NCBI GenBank assembly: GCA_026391695.1
Contig: JAPLDP010000086.1
Span: 21,799 to 85,798, forward strand
Source of the DNA: Bacteroidota bacterium
GTDB taxonomy: Bacteria > Bacteroidota > Bacteroidia > Bacteroidales > JAGONC01
Reading direction: 5' to 3'
DNA length: 64,000 nt
Numbering within the stretch: the first letter of the stretch is position 1; every line of letters begins with the position of its first letter. This document shows, in pieces, positions 17,870 to 27,870 of the stretch. A model generated the notes under the pieces. It did not search any database, was not told where the DNA came from, and saw only the letters and a list, made by a program, of their open reading frames with translations. Position numbers and translations under genes: made by a program.

Positions 17870-19339
17870 GTGCAAAAAGCTCTAAAAGACATATTAAAAA
17901 ATATTTCGGTACTGAACCTGACAGGCCCGGTAGACAGGATGATCAAGGGAATTGGATTCGACTCCAGAATTGTGAAACCCGGCAGTCTCTTCGCAGCTGT
18001 CAGAGGATCAAGCAGTGATGGACATAACTATATAACACAAGCACTTGAAAAAGGCGCTGTAGTTATAGTATGTGAAGAATTCCCACATCAGATCTCCACA
18101 AATATTACCTATATCCAGGTTGAAAACAGTGCCATGGCTCTAGGCATCCTGGCTTCAAATTATTATGATCATCCTTCCGGCAAGTTAAAGCTTATCGGTG
18201 TAACAGGCACCAATGGCAAAACGACCACGGTTACCCTGCTTTTTAAGATCTTTCGTGAATTTGGTTATCATGCAGGTATGATATCCACGATACACAATCA
18301 AATAGATGATGCCATCGTATCTTCATCACATACTACCCCTGATGCCATTGAGCTGAATAATCTTCTCAGCAAGATGGTGAATAAGGGATGCCGTTTTTGT
18401 TTTATGGAAGTCAGCTCACATGCCATAGTACAAAACCGGATAGCGGGTATTGAATTTTCAGGAGGATTATTCACCAATATCACCCATGATCATCTCGACT
18501 ACCATAAAACGTTTGTGGATTATATCGGTGCAAAGAAGGCATTCTTTGACGGACTTCCGGGGCATGCGTTTGCCCTGACCAATGCGGATGATAAAAACGG
18601 ATCGCTGATGTTGCAGAATACATGTGCCTTAAAATACACGTATGGGCTGAAAAGTCCTGCCGATTTTAAATGCAGGATTGTTGAAAACCAGTTTGAAGGA
18701 TTGCTTTTAAACATCGACAGAGAAGAGACGTGGTTCAGGCTGACAGGTCAATTTAATGCATACAACATCCTGGCTGTATATGGCACGGCATTTCTACTGG
18801 GTGAGGAGAAAAAACATATTCTCACAGTTCTGAGCAATCAAACTTCTGTAGAAGGCCGTTTTGATTATATGAGGAGCCCGGATGATATTATTGCCATTGT
18901 GGATTATGCCCATACACCAGACGCGCTGTCAAATGTGCTGGACACCATACATGCCATAAGGAGGGGGCAAGGGAAACTCATCACTGTTGTTGGCGCTGGA
19001 GGGGATCGTGATAAGGCAAAACGGCCTGTCATGGGCAGAATAGCATGCAGTAAAAGTGACCGGGTTATTTTCACTTCTGACAATCCCCGTTCAGAGGAAC
19101 AAGAACAAATCATACGAGAAATGACCAGTGATCTGGAGGTGTATCACCTGCGCAGGACGATTGTTGTTGTTGACCGACGTGAAGCCATCAAGACGGCCTG
19201 TGCGATGGCCAGTCCAGGCGACATCATCCTTGTAGCAGGGAAAGGCCATGAAAAATATCAGGAGATCAAGGGTATACGATATCCATTTGATGATAAAAGA
19301 GTATTACAAGACATTTTAATGCCTGCAACAGACAATTAA
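17870..19339 (+). CDS. murE: UDP-N-acetylmuramoyl-tripeptide synthetase MurE (meso-DAP type)
   Basis: The 489-residue Mur ligase starts at GTG 17870 (QKALKDILKNISVLNLTGP). The ATP-binding loop GTNGKTT is at 113-119, and the carbamylated-lysine region and central domain follow. The C-terminal domain has DNPR at 404-407, the motif that binds meso-diaminopimelate in MurE; lysine-adding enzymes have a different sequence here. It adds the third residue of the stem peptide in the cytoplasm. No ATG in frame lies near the conserved N-terminus, so the GTG start is accepted. Confidence 0.95.
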   Translation: MQKALKDILKNISVLNLTGPVDRMIKGIGFDSRIVKPGSLFAAVRGSSSDGHNYITQALEKGAVVIVCEEFPHQISTNITYIQVENSAMALGILASNYYDHPSGKLKLIGVTGTNGKTTTVTLLFKIFREFGYHAGMISTIHNQIDDAIVSSSHTTPDAIELNNLLSKMVNKGCRFCFMEVSSHAIVQNRIAGIEFSGGLFTNITHDHLDYHKTFVDYIGAKKAFFDGLPGHAFALTNADDKNGSLMLQNTCALKYTYGLKSPADFKCRIVENQFEGLLLNIDREETWFRLTGQFNAYNILAVYGTAFLLGEEKKHILTVLSNQTSVEGRFDYMRSPDDIIAIVDYAHTPDALSNVLDTIHAIRRGQGKLITVVGAGGDRDKAKRPVMGRIACSKSDRVIFTSDNPRSEEQEQIIREMTSDLEVYHLRRTIVVVDRREAIKTACAMASPGDIILVAGKGHEKYQEIKGIRYPFDDKRVLQDILMPATDN

Positions 19340-19348
19340 TTATACGGT

Positions 19349-20599
19349 ATGTTCTATTATTTGTTTTTATATCTGCAGAAAGCCACAGATTTTCCAGGTG
19401 CCGGTATGTTTCAGTATATCTCTTTCCGTGCGGCACTGGCAGTGATCACTTCATTGGTTATTTCACTTGTTTTTGGTAAAAGCCTGATCAATTTTCTCAG
19501 GAAAAAGCAGGTTGGAGAGGAGATCAGGGATCTTGGCCTTGAAGGTCAGAAGAAGAAACAGGGCACGCCGACAATGGGAGGGCTGATCATTCTTGGAGCT
19601 ATACTGATTCCGACACTGCTTTTTGCCAAACTGCATAATGTTTACATCATTCTCATCCTGATCTCGACAACCTGGTTGGGAGTCATTGGTTTTATTGACG
19701 ACTACATAAAAGTATATAAAAAAGATAAAAAAGGCCTGGCCGCTAAATTCAAGATCCTGGGACAGGTCGGACTGGGTTTAATTGTCGGATTCACCATGTA
19801 TTTTAATGACTCCATCGTCATCAGGGAGAAGCTGCCTCAGAAACAGGTGGTTTCGGTTGAAGAATCCCTGGAAAATGCGAAGGTGCCTGCTTCAATGCGG
19901 TTTTCAAAAGAAGCGGTAAAATCGACAAAAACGACTATTCCATTTTTTAAGAATAATGAATTTGATTATGCCATGCTGATTTCGTTCATTGGAAAAGATT
20001 ACAGGAAGTGGGCGTGGGTGATTTTTGTACCTGTTGTTATCCTGATTATTCTGACGGTTTCGAATGGAGCGAACCTGACTGACGGAGTGGATGGCCTGGC
20101 CACAGGCACCTCGGCCATTATCGGAGCCACACTGGGTATATTGGCATGGGTATCGGGTAACATCATTTTTGCCGATTACCTGAACATCATGTATATCCCA
20201 AATATCGGGGAGCTGGCTATATACATAAGTGCTTTTGTCGGTGCCTGTGTGGGATTCCTCTGGTATAACTCATACCCCGCACAGGTCTTTATGGGTGACA
20301 CCGGCAGCCTGTCGCTGGGAGGTATCATTGCCGTATTTGCCATCATTTTAAGGAAAGAAATCCTGATCCCTATCCTTTGCGGGATCTTTCTTGTTGAGAA
20401 TCTGTCAGTAGTCTTGCAGGTCGGCTATTTCAAATATACACGACGGAGATATGGCGAAGGAAGGAGAATATTCAGGATGTCGCCATTACATCATCACTTT
20501 CAAATGAAAGGAATACCGGAGCCAAAAATTGTCCAGAGATTTATGATCATTGGGATATTGCTTGCGGTTTTTACCATAATAACATTGAAGATCAGGTAG
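19349..20599 (+). CDS. mraY: phospho-N-acetylmuramoyl-pentapeptide-transferase MraY
   Basis: The 416-residue polytopic protein has the MraY signatures: GTPTMGGL near residue 70, [20 protein letters not shown] with the catalytic aspartates, [23 protein letters not shown] and [10 protein letters not shown]. It transfers phospho-MurNAc-pentapeptide to undecaprenyl phosphate to make lipid I. It is longer than Escherichia coli MraY (360), mostly because of a loop near residues 155-210, a feature common in Bacteroidota. murF, which makes its substrate, is not in this cluster and must lie elsewhere. Confidence 0.96.
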   Translation: MFYYLFLYLQKATDFPGAGMFQYISFRAALAVITSLVISLVFGKSLINFLRKKQVGEEIRDLGLEGQKKKQGTPTMGGLIILGAILIPTLLFAKLHNVYIILILISTTWLGVIGFIDDYIKVYKKDKKGLAAKFKILGQVGLGLIVGFTMYFNDSIVIREKLPQKQVVSVEESLENAKVPASMRFSKEAVKSTKTTIPFFKNNEFDYAMLISFIGKDYRKWAWVIFVPVVILIILTVSNGANLTDGVDGLATGTSAIIGATLGILAWVSGNIIFADYLNIMYIPNIGELAIYISAFVGACVGFLWYNSYPAQVFMGDTGSLSLGGIIAVFAIILRKEILIPILCGIFLVENLSVVLQVGYFKYTRRRYGEGRRIFRMSPLHHHFQMKGIPEPKIVQRFMIIGILLAVFTIITLKIR

Positions 20600-20615
20600 T
20601 TAAAGAAATGATAAA

Positions 20616-22001
20616 TTGAAAACGCATGAGATAAAGAGGATTGTAATACTTGGTGCCGGTGAAAGCGGAATTGGAGCAGCCATACTGGCCAGGAAGAAGG
20701 GACAGGATGTTTTCATAAGTGACAATGGCTCCATTCAGGAAAAATACAAAAAAGTTCTTTTACATGCTGATATACCATTTGAAGAGCAACGGCACTCGCA
20801 GGAGATCATACTGGAGGCAGATGAAGTGATCAAAAGTCCGGGCATATCTGAGAACATGCCTGTCATAATGGAAATTAAAAAACTGGGGATACCGGTTATC
20901 TCGGAAATTGAATTTGCCTCAAGGTACACAAATGCAAGGAAGATATGCATTACAGGGAGCAATGGAAAAACGACGACAACATTACTGACCGGTCATATTT
21001 TGAAAAAAGCCGGCCTGAATGTGTGCGTGGCAGGAAATGTCGGGAACAGTTTTGCAATGCAGGTTGCAACTGGGAATTATGATTATTATGTGCTGGAGAT
21101 CAGCAGCTTTCAGCTTGATGGCATGTGGGACTTCGAGGCTGAAGTAGCGGTGCTAATGAATATCACGCCCGATCATCTGGACCGGTATAATTATGATTTT
21201 CAGCAATATATAGATACAAAGTTCAGAATAACAAGAAATCAGGCTGAACATGATGCCTTTATATATTGCGCAGATGATAAGGTCATTGAAGCAGAGCTGA
21301 TGAAACGAAGGATTGTATCGCACAGGTATCCGTTTTCGGTGTTAAAATCCATCTCCGGTGAAGGAGGATATCTGGAGAGACCGTATTCATCTGATGATAA
21401 ATATATAAAGGACAATAAGTTAAGAATTGACATAAACTCTCAAATTTTCGAAATGACATTAGAAAATTTAGCCTTACAGGGGCGGCATAACATTTATAAT
21501 TCTCTGGCGGCAGGGATAGCTGCCAGGGTGCTTGACCTTCGCAAAGAGGTCATAAAAGAAAGCCTTTCTGATTTTCAGAATATTGAGCACAGGCTCGAGT
21601 ATGTCGCCAAAATCCATGGAATTGAATTTATAAATGACTCCAAGGCCACCAATGTCAACTCGACCTGGTATGCACTGGAATCGATAAACAAGCCAATTAT
21701 CTGGATAGCAGGTGGCATAGACAAGGGTAATGACTACTCGCAGCTCCGGGAACTGGTCAAAGCCAGAGTCAAAGCCATTGTGTGCATGGGACTGGATAAC
21801 AAGAAAATCATCGATGCATTTTCCGACCTCGTACCTGTCATCTATGAAACCCATTCGGCAGAAGAAGCTGTCAATACAGCATATTCGGAGGGCACACAGG
21901 GCGATGTGGTTTTACTTTCGCCGGCCTGTGCCAGTTTTGACTTATTCAATAACTATGAAGACAGAGGGAGGAAATTCAAAATTGCAGTGAGAAATTTATG
22001 A
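20616..22001 (+). CDS. murD: UDP-N-acetylmuramoylalanine--D-glutamate ligase MurD
   Basis: The 461-residue Mur ligase begins at TTG 20616 (KTHEIKRIVILGAGESGIG); no ATG in frame fits the conserved Rossmann start ILGAGESGIG. The ATP loop GSNGKTT is at 114-120, followed by NITPDHLDRY and the C-terminal GIDKGNDYSQL and LLSPACASFDLFNNYEDRG, specific to MurD. It adds D-glutamate to UDP-MurNAc-L-Ala. It lies 16 bases after mraY. The rare TTG start may lower its translation relative to its neighbours. Confidence 0.94.
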   Translation: MKTHEIKRIVILGAGESGIGAAILARKKGQDVFISDNGSIQEKYKKVLLHADIPFEEQRHSQEIILEADEVIKSPGISENMPVIMEIKKLGIPVISEIEFASRYTNARKICITGSNGKTTTTLLTGHILKKAGLNVCVAGNVGNSFAMQVATGNYDYYVLEISSFQLDGMWDFEAEVAVLMNITPDHLDRYNYDFQQYIDTKFRITRNQAEHDAFIYCADDKVIEAELMKRRIVSHRYPFSVLKSISGEGGYLERPYSSDDKYIKDNKLRIDINSQIFEMTLENLALQGRHNIYNSLAAGIAARVLDLRKEVIKESLSDFQNIEHRLEYVAKIHGIEFINDSKATNVNSTWYALESINKPIIWIAGGIDKGNDYSQLRELVKARVKAIVCMGLDNKKIIDAFSDLVPVIYETHSAEEAVNTAYSEGTQGDVVLLSPACASFDLFNNYEDRGRKFKIAVRNL

Positions 22002-22038
22002 TTTAACATTTAAATAGTTTAAAAACAGACAACAACAG

Positions 22039-23199
22039 ATGTTTGCATTCTTTAAAAATATGAGGGGTGACAAGGTGATCTGGATGGTGGTGATCGTCCT
22101 GTCGGTTTTTTCGCTAATTGCTGTTTACAGTTCTACCAGCACCCTGGCGTATAAGTATAGGGCAGGCAATACGGAATATTATCTTTTCAAGCATTTTGGC
22201 ATCCTCATCCTGGCCTTTGTTCTCATGTACCTGGCACACCTCATCAAATACAGCTACTATTCCAGGATTTCACAGATATTTCTGATCATTGCCATACCAT
22301 TACTATTATATACTCTATTATTTGGTAAATCGATAAATGAAGCTGCACGGTGGTACACTTTGCCGGTTATCAATTTATCTTTTCAGCCATCAGATCTTGC
22401 CAAGCTTGCCCTGATCATGTTCCTGGCCAGACTGCTGACAAAGAAACAGGATGAAATCAAAGATTTCAAGACAGGATTTCTGCCAATAACCATTCCTGTT
22501 TTAGTGGTTTGCGGATTAATCCTACCGGCAAATTTTTCAACAGCGGCTATACTTTTTGCCACATCACTGGTGCTCATGTTCATCGGGCGGGTAAGAATGA
22601 AATATATTCTCTCACTTGTAGGCCTGGGGTGTGTCATGATGGCCATTATTTTCCTGCTGGGTAAAAGTTTTCACAATGTCGGGCGACTGGAGACCTGGAG
22701 TAACCGTGTAGAAAATTTCATTAGCGGGGGTGACAGCATTGCGGGCAATTACCAGCCTGCACAGGCTATGATTGCCGTTGCAAATGGGGGGATTTTTGGT
22801 AAAATGCCAGGCAACAGCACGCAGAAAAATTTTCTGCCCCAGGCTTATTCCGATTATATCTATGCCATTATTATTGAAGAATTCGGACTGGTCGGAGGCA
22901 TCATTATTTTACTGATGTACATCATTATTCTCCATAGGGCAGTAAGAATTGTTATCAAATGTCCCCGCCACTTCGGGGCCTTTCTCACTATCGGATTAAC
23001 ATTCAGCCTGGTATTCCAGGCCATGATCAACATGGCAGTGGCAGTTAATTTGTTGCCTGTCACAGGACAAACATTGCCATTGGTGAGCATGGGAGGAACA
23101 TCCCTATGGTTCACCAGCATAGCAATAGGTATAATATTAAGCGTAAGTAAAGAAATTGAAACCAATCCGGAGGCTGAAGTCGCTTATGCAGGAAGGTAA
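22039..23199 (+). CDS. ftsW: septal peptidoglycan glycosyltransferase FtsW
   Basis: The 386-residue SEDS-family protein has about ten membrane helices. It has the family signatures around NEAARWYTLPVINLSFQPSD (residues about 97-116), YSDYIYAIIIEEFG, and near the C-terminus NLLPVTGQTLPLVSMGGTSL. FtsW polymerises lipid II glycan strands at the division septum together with FtsI. Position between murD and murG is the standard dcw place. Its last 14 bases overlap the murG start, giving translational coupling. Confidence 0.95.
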   Translation: MFAFFKNMRGDKVIWMVVIVLSVFSLIAVYSSTSTLAYKYRAGNTEYYLFKHFGILILAFVLMYLAHLIKYSYYSRISQIFLIIAIPLLLYTLLFGKSINEAARWYTLPVINLSFQPSDLAKLALIMFLARLLTKKQDEIKDFKTGFLPITIPVLVVCGLILPANFSTAAILFATSLVLMFIGRVRMKYILSLVGLGCVMMAIIFLLGKSFHNVGRLETWSNRVENFISGGDSIAGNYQPAQAMIAVANGGIFGKMPGNSTQKNFLPQAYSDYIYAIIIEEFGLVGGIIILLMYIIILHRAVRIVIKCPRHFGAFLTIGLTFSLVFQAMINMAVAVNLLPVTGQTLPLVSMGGTSLWFTSIAIGIILSVSKEIETNPEAEVAYAGR

Positions 23200-24313
23200 G
23201 TATAAGATCATCATCAGCGGAGGGGGAACAGGAGGACACATTTTCCCTGCGATAGCTATTGCCAATGCCCTTGAAAAGAAGCTTGAACAGATAGAAATCC
23301 TGTTCATTGGTGCAAAAGGCCGCATGGAGATGGAAAAGGTACCGGAGGCAGGTTACGCTATTGAAGGGCTGTGGATCAGTGGACTGCAACGCAAGCTAAC
23401 AATAAAAAATTTTCTAGTACCCCTGAAACTGGTCATCAGCCTTATAAAAGCCAACATTATTATCAGCAGGTTCAAACCTGCAGCAGCCGTTGGTGTTGGA
23501 GGATATGCCAGCGGACCAACATTGCGTGTTGCAGCTTGGAAAGGCATACCCACGCTCATCCAGGAACAAAACTCTTATCCCGGTATAACCAATAAACTTC
23601 TGGCAAAGAAAACCGACAGGATTTGCGTAGCTTATGAGGGGATGGAAAGATTTTTCCCAAAAGAAAAAATCATCATTACAGGGAATCCCATCAGGGAGGA
23701 TATGGTCGACACTATAAACAAGAAAGATAAGGCACTGGAATTTTTCGGTTTAGAAAGAGGTAAAAGGACATTACTAGTCATTGGAGGAAGCCAGGGAGCG
23801 GTATCGGTGAATGAAAGCATCGCTTATCACCTGAAATTATTTTCCCATCAGGGGATGCAGGTCATCTGGCAGACTGGAAAGCTTTATTATCCGAAGGCTT
23901 TGGAACTGGTTAGCAGTAAAAAATATGAAGGAGTCAAAGTTCAGGCTTTCATTACGAGGATGGACTATGCTTATGCAGTGGCAGATGTCGTGATATCAAG
24001 GGCCGGAGCCATAACTGTATCGGAATTGTGCGCTGTCAGGAAACCCGTCATTTTTATTCCTTTACCTACTGCAGCAGAAGATCATCAGACAAAGAATGCC
24101 ATGGCATTGGTTCATCACGAGGCTGCCCTGATGATAACAGATAGCAAAGCAAAAGTAAGTTTAGGACACACTGTTTCTGATCTGATAGCGGATACATTGA
24201 AGTGTGCAAAACTAGCCGAAAACATCGGACGTATGGCACAATTGCATGCAGCCGACCGCATAGCTGATGAAATCATCGGTCTGATAAATCGGAAAAAGAA
24301 AAACTCACAGTAA
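23186..24313 (+). CDS. murG: lipid II synthase MurG (N-acetylglucosaminyltransferase)
   Basis: The product has 375 residues from ATG 23186, which lies inside the ftsW end. It starts MQEGKYKIIISGGGTGGHIF, the glycine-rich loop of the GT-B glycosyltransferase fold. Other signatures are GVGGYASGPTLRVAAWKGIP, LIQEQNSYPGITNKLLAKK and SRAGAITVSELCAVRKPVIF, the UDP-GlcNAc-binding region. It adds GlcNAc to lipid I on the inner membrane face. An upstream open stretch to 23156 would lie deeper inside ftsW and adds unconserved residues. Confidence 0.96.
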   Translation: MQEGKYKIIISGGGTGGHIFPAIAIANALEKKLEQIEILFIGAKGRMEMEKVPEAGYAIEGLWISGLQRKLTIKNFLVPLKLVISLIKANIIISRFKPAAAVGVGGYASGPTLRVAAWKGIPTLIQEQNSYPGITNKLLAKKTDRICVAYEGMERFFPKEKIIITGNPIREDMVDTINKKDKALEFFGLERGKRTLLVIGGSQGAVSVNESIAYHLKLFSHQGMQVIWQTGKLYYPKALELVSSKKYEGVKVQAFITRMDYAYAVADVVISRAGAITVSELCAVRKPVIFIPLPTAAEDHQTKNAMALVHHEAALMITDSKAKVSLGHTVSDLIADTLKCAKLAENIGRMAQLHAADRIADEIIGLINRKKKNSQ

Positions 24314-24316
24314 AAA

Positions 24317-25690
24317 ATGAACATTGCAAACACGCATACGATTTATTTTCTGGGCATCGGCGGCATAGGCATGAGCGCAATGGCACGCTATTTCCATGCT
24401 TTAGGAAAGATGGTATGCGGTTATGATAAAACCCCCACGCATCTGACAGATCAGCTAAGAATGGAGGGAATCACGATAGATTTTACTGAGGATATTACCC
24501 TGATCCCACCCCATGTCGATCTGGCCATATATACGCCTGCTGTGCCTGAGGATCACCCGGCATTTCAGCATTTTACGGATCATGGAGTGCCAGTGAGGAA
24601 ACGAGCGGAGATCCTTGGCCTTCTGACACAGGATCAGTTTACAGTTGCTGTAGCCGGGACCCATGGCAAAACTACGATCACATCGCTCATCACACATTTA
24701 CTGAAAAGAGCCGGGAAACCTGTAACGGCATTCATCGGGGGAATATACAAAAACGATAATTCGAATCTCGTCATGTCGGAGAAGAGTCGGTTCATGGTTG
24801 TCGAAGCAGATGAGTTTGACCGTTCATTCCTTAATTTGTACCCGGATATCGCAGTCATCACATCTATCGATGCCGATCATCTGGATATTTACATTCACAG
24901 GGATAAGCTGCTGGAATCGTTCTGCACTTTTGCCACACAGGTAAAATCCCATGGAAAAGTATTTCTGAAAAAGGGATTGCCGATTCATATAAAAGCCGGT
25001 ACGGATATAAAACACTATAGTGTCACCGAAGAAGCTGATATAGGGATTATCAGCCACTCCATCAGGAATGGCTTTCAACAATTTGATCTTAAAGCCGGTG
25101 AAAGGATTATAAGAGATCTTTCAATTGTTTTACCGGGGCTATACAATATTGAAAATGCCATTGTTGCAAGTGCTGTAGCCCTTGAACTCGGAATTGACGA
25201 GATGCAGCTGAGAAAAGGGCTGGGGTCATTCAGGGGTGTGGAAAGAAGGTTTGATATCCGGATCCAGGCACCCGAAATCATTTTCATTGATGATTATGCT
25301 CATCATCCTGAAGAAATCAGCGCCTGCATCAGCGGCGTACGAGATTTTTTCCCGGGAAAGAAGGTCACGGGCATTTTTCAGCCACACCTCTATTCGAGAA
25401 CGCGTGACCTGGCAAAGGAATTTGCACTCAGCCTGGAAAAATTGGACGAAATCATCCTGCTGGATATTTATCCTGCAAGGGAACAACCAATTAAAGGCGT
25501 AAGCTCTAAGATGATCTTCGACAGGATCAGGAAATCAAATAAAACAATGGCCCGACGAAACGATCTGTTTAATATGCTGCAAGAGAGAAATTTAGAGATC
25601 GTATTGACACTTGGTGCAGGAGATATTGACCAGTTGGTTCAGCCCATTGAAAATTTATTAAAAAGTAAGTATACCGATCAGGCGAAATAA
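24317..25690 (+). CDS. murC: UDP-N-acetylmuramate--L-alanine ligase MurC
   Basis: The 457-residue protein opens with FLGIGGIGMSAMARY and carries the MurC-specific ATP loop AGTHGKTT (113-120). FIGGIYKNDNSN, VEADEFDRSFL and DDYAHHPEEI follow, all characteristic of MurC. It ligates L-alanine to UDP-MurNAc, the first step of stem-peptide synthesis. It lies three bases after murG and one base before ftsQ. murB, which makes its substrate, is not in the window. Confidence 0.96.
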   Translation: MNIANTHTIYFLGIGGIGMSAMARYFHALGKMVCGYDKTPTHLTDQLRMEGITIDFTEDITLIPPHVDLAIYTPAVPEDHPAFQHFTDHGVPVRKRAEILGLLTQDQFTVAVAGTHGKTTITSLITHLLKRAGKPVTAFIGGIYKNDNSNLVMSEKSRFMVVEADEFDRSFLNLYPDIAVITSIDADHLDIYIHRDKLLESFCTFATQVKSHGKVFLKKGLPIHIKAGTDIKHYSVTEEADIGIISHSIRNGFQQFDLKAGERIIRDLSIVLPGLYNIENAIVASAVALELGIDEMQLRKGLGSFRGVERRFDIRIQAPEIIFIDDYAHHPEEISACISGVRDFFPGKKVTGIFQPHLYSRTRDLAKEFALSLEKLDEIILLDIYPAREQPIKGVSSKMIFDRIRKSNKTMARRNDLFNMLQERNLEIVLTLGAGDIDQLVQPIENLLKSKYTDQAK

Positions 25691-25691
25691 T

Positions 25692-26501
25692 ATGAGAAGC
25701 AAAAAATTCAAACGGATTTTATCGGTTTTCCTCTGGCTGAGTGTTATAGCCGGTATAGGGGTTTCGCTTGGGTCCATCACAAAAAAACAGGATAGTTCCC
25801 GTTGCCGCGACCTCATCATCAACATTGAATACAGGGATGCTGAACAATTCATTTCCGATAAAGATATCACGATGGGTCTGAACAATGCTTTTGGCTCGCT
25901 TGTAGGACAGCCTATGTCAAAAGTAAATGTCGAAGGGATCATGAAGGTGATCAAAAACAATCCGTATGTGGAAGATGCCAAAGCATTTTCCACTATCAAC
26001 GGCATCATCAAGGTTGACGTCGTACAGAGAAAACCTTTCCTGCGCATCTTCGACACGCTGAACCGAAGCTGTTACCTTGATGATAAAGGCAGGCTGATGG
26101 CGCTGCACCCTGAGCATATAACGAGGCTACTGATAGTCAGTGGCAACATCCGGGCAAATCTGAGTGATGAGGTCATCAACACAAGGAATTTTCGGTGCAG
26201 GGCTGATGGATCGGCGGCGGAAGCGGAACTCAATAAGGTATTCCTGCTGACAAAAGAGATCAATAAAAGTTCATTTCTGACTGCACAGATCGAACAGGTC
26301 TATATCACCAGTCAAAATAAAATTGAACTGATACCCAAGGTGGGCCATAATCTGGTCATTTTCGGGGATACAAGCGATATGGCAGAAAAACTTAAGAACC
26401 TGACCGCATTCTATATGCAGGCCATTCAAAAAACCGGATGGGAAAGGTACGATACTATTAATCTGGAATATAAAAATCAGGTTGTTTGTTCAAAACACTA
26501 A
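25692..26501 (+). CDS. ftsQ: cell division protein FtsQ
   Basis: The 269-residue protein has a short basic N-terminus, one signal-anchor helix at about 9-27, a POTRA-like domain (QFISDKDITMGLNNAFGSLV followed by INGIIKVDVVQRKPFLRIFD), and a beta-rich FtsQ domain. It sits between murC and ftsA as in other dcw clusters. FtsQ recruits FtsL and the later divisome proteins. The sequence is weakly conserved in this phylum, so identity rests on topology, POTRA features and position. Confidence 0.88.
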   Translation: MRSKKFKRILSVFLWLSVIAGIGVSLGSITKKQDSSRCRDLIINIEYRDAEQFISDKDITMGLNNAFGSLVGQPMSKVNVEGIMKVIKNNPYVEDAKAFSTINGIIKVDVVQRKPFLRIFDTLNRSCYLDDKGRLMALHPEHITRLLIVSGNIRANLSDEVINTRNFRCRADGSAAEAELNKVFLLTKEINKSSFLTAQIEQVYITSQNKIELIPKVGHNLVIFGDTSDMAEKLKNLTAFYMQAIQKTGWERYDTINLEYKNQVVCSKH

Positions 26502-26505
26502 AACT

Positions 26506-27780
26506 ATGGAGTCATCAGAAATTATTGTCGGTTTAGACATAGGCACATCAAAAATAGCTGCTATAGTAGGCAGGCGCAATGAAAACGGAAAGATAGAGAT
26601 CCTGGGTGTTGGAAGAACAGAGTCAATTGGGGTAAAGAGGGGTGTGGTATCAAATATTGAACACACAGTAAGCTCTATACAGAAAGCCGTGCATGAGGCT
26701 GAACAACGGTCTAGTGTAAAGATCGAAACGGTGAATGTGGGCATTGCAGGCCAGCATATTAAAAGCCTGCAACATCATGGCAGCATCATCCGCAGCAGTA
26801 ATGATGAGGAGATCAGCCATGATGAAATTGATGCGTTGACCGAGTCGATGTACAAACTGATCATGAATCCCGGAGAGGAGATTATTGATGTGATCCCGCA
26901 GGAATATACACTTGACGAGGAACCCGGTATCAAGCAGCCAAAAGGCATGTCGGGCATCATGCTGGAAGCCAATTTCCACATTATAACCGGGCAAACCACG
27001 GCAGCAAAGAACATTTACAAATGTGTAAGAAAAGCCGATCTTGAGGTCAGCGGGCTGATACTGGAGCCGCTGGCATCAGCTGTAGCCGTCCTCAGTGAAG
27101 AAGAGAAAGAAGCCGGTGTGGTGCTGGTTGACATTGGTGGCGGAACGACCGACATTGCCATTTTCCAGGATGGCATTATCCGCCACACAGCAGTTATACC
27201 TTTTGGAGGAGAAGTGATCACCGAAGATATAAAAGAGGGGTGCACGATCATCCACCGCCATGCAGAAGAGTTGAAGTGTAAATTCGGCTCAGCACTGGCC
27301 AGCGAAAACAAGGAAGAGGAAATTGTTGCCATACCAGGCTTGAGGGGACGTCCTCCTAAAGAAATAAGCCTCAAAAATCTGGCGCATATCATCCAGGCAC
27401 GAATGGAAGAGATCGTCGAGCACATCTATTTCGAGATCAAGAATTCGGGATATGAGAAAAAACTCATTGCAGGGATCGTGCTGACAGGAGGAGGAGCACA
27501 GCTCAGGCATATTGCACAGTTGACCGAATTCATGACCGGCATGGACACCCGGATCGGTTATCCTAATGAACATCTGGGTCCTGATGTGCCGGAAGAAATA
27601 GCCAGCCCGATGTACGCGACATGTGTGGGATTAGTCATGATCGGACTGGAGAGATCTGAAAAAGAGAGGTCTAAGCGTGAAGCACATCTGATGAAAAAGG
27701 AAAAACGTACGCCAAAAAAAGATCGACCCAGCTTCTTTGACAAGATCAAAGCCTGGTTCGATGAAGAGACCGGAGAGTGA
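26506..27780 (+). CDS. ftsA: cell division protein FtsA
   Basis: From ATG 26506 the product has 424 residues of the actin-like ATPase fold: phosphate-1 loop VGLDIGTSKIAAIVG, the 1C domain (IDVIPQEYTLDEEPGIKQPK), phosphate-2 loop VLVDIGGGTTDIAIF, and the adenosine region GIVLTGGGAQLRHI. It ends with an amphipathic segment, SFFDKIKAWFDEETGE, the membrane-targeting helix that anchors FtsZ. An upstream in-frame extension to 26482 overlaps ftsQ and was rejected. It lies four bases after ftsQ. Confidence 0.96.
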   Translation: MESSEIIVGLDIGTSKIAAIVGRRNENGKIEILGVGRTESIGVKRGVVSNIEHTVSSIQKAVHEAEQRSSVKIETVNVGIAGQHIKSLQHHGSIIRSSNDEEISHDEIDALTESMYKLIMNPGEEIIDVIPQEYTLDEEPGIKQPKGMSGIMLEANFHIITGQTTAAKNIYKCVRKADLEVSGLILEPLASAVAVLSEEEKEAGVVLVDIGGGTTDIAIFQDGIIRHTAVIPFGGEVITEDIKEGCTIIHRHAEELKCKFGSALASENKEEEIVAIPGLRGRPPKEISLKNLAHIIQARMEEIVEHIYFEIKNSGYEKKLIAGIVLTGGGAQLRHIAQLTEFMTGMDTRIGYPNEHLGPDVPEEIASPMYATCVGLVMIGLERSEKERSKREAHLMKKEKRTPKKDRPSFFDKIKAWFDEETGE

Positions 27781-27870
27781 TGTGAATAAATCTCGTCTTT
27801 TTTGTGGATAAATAAATAATTAATAGAGAATTCACTGAATATATTAACTATAAATTTAAAACCTGAAATT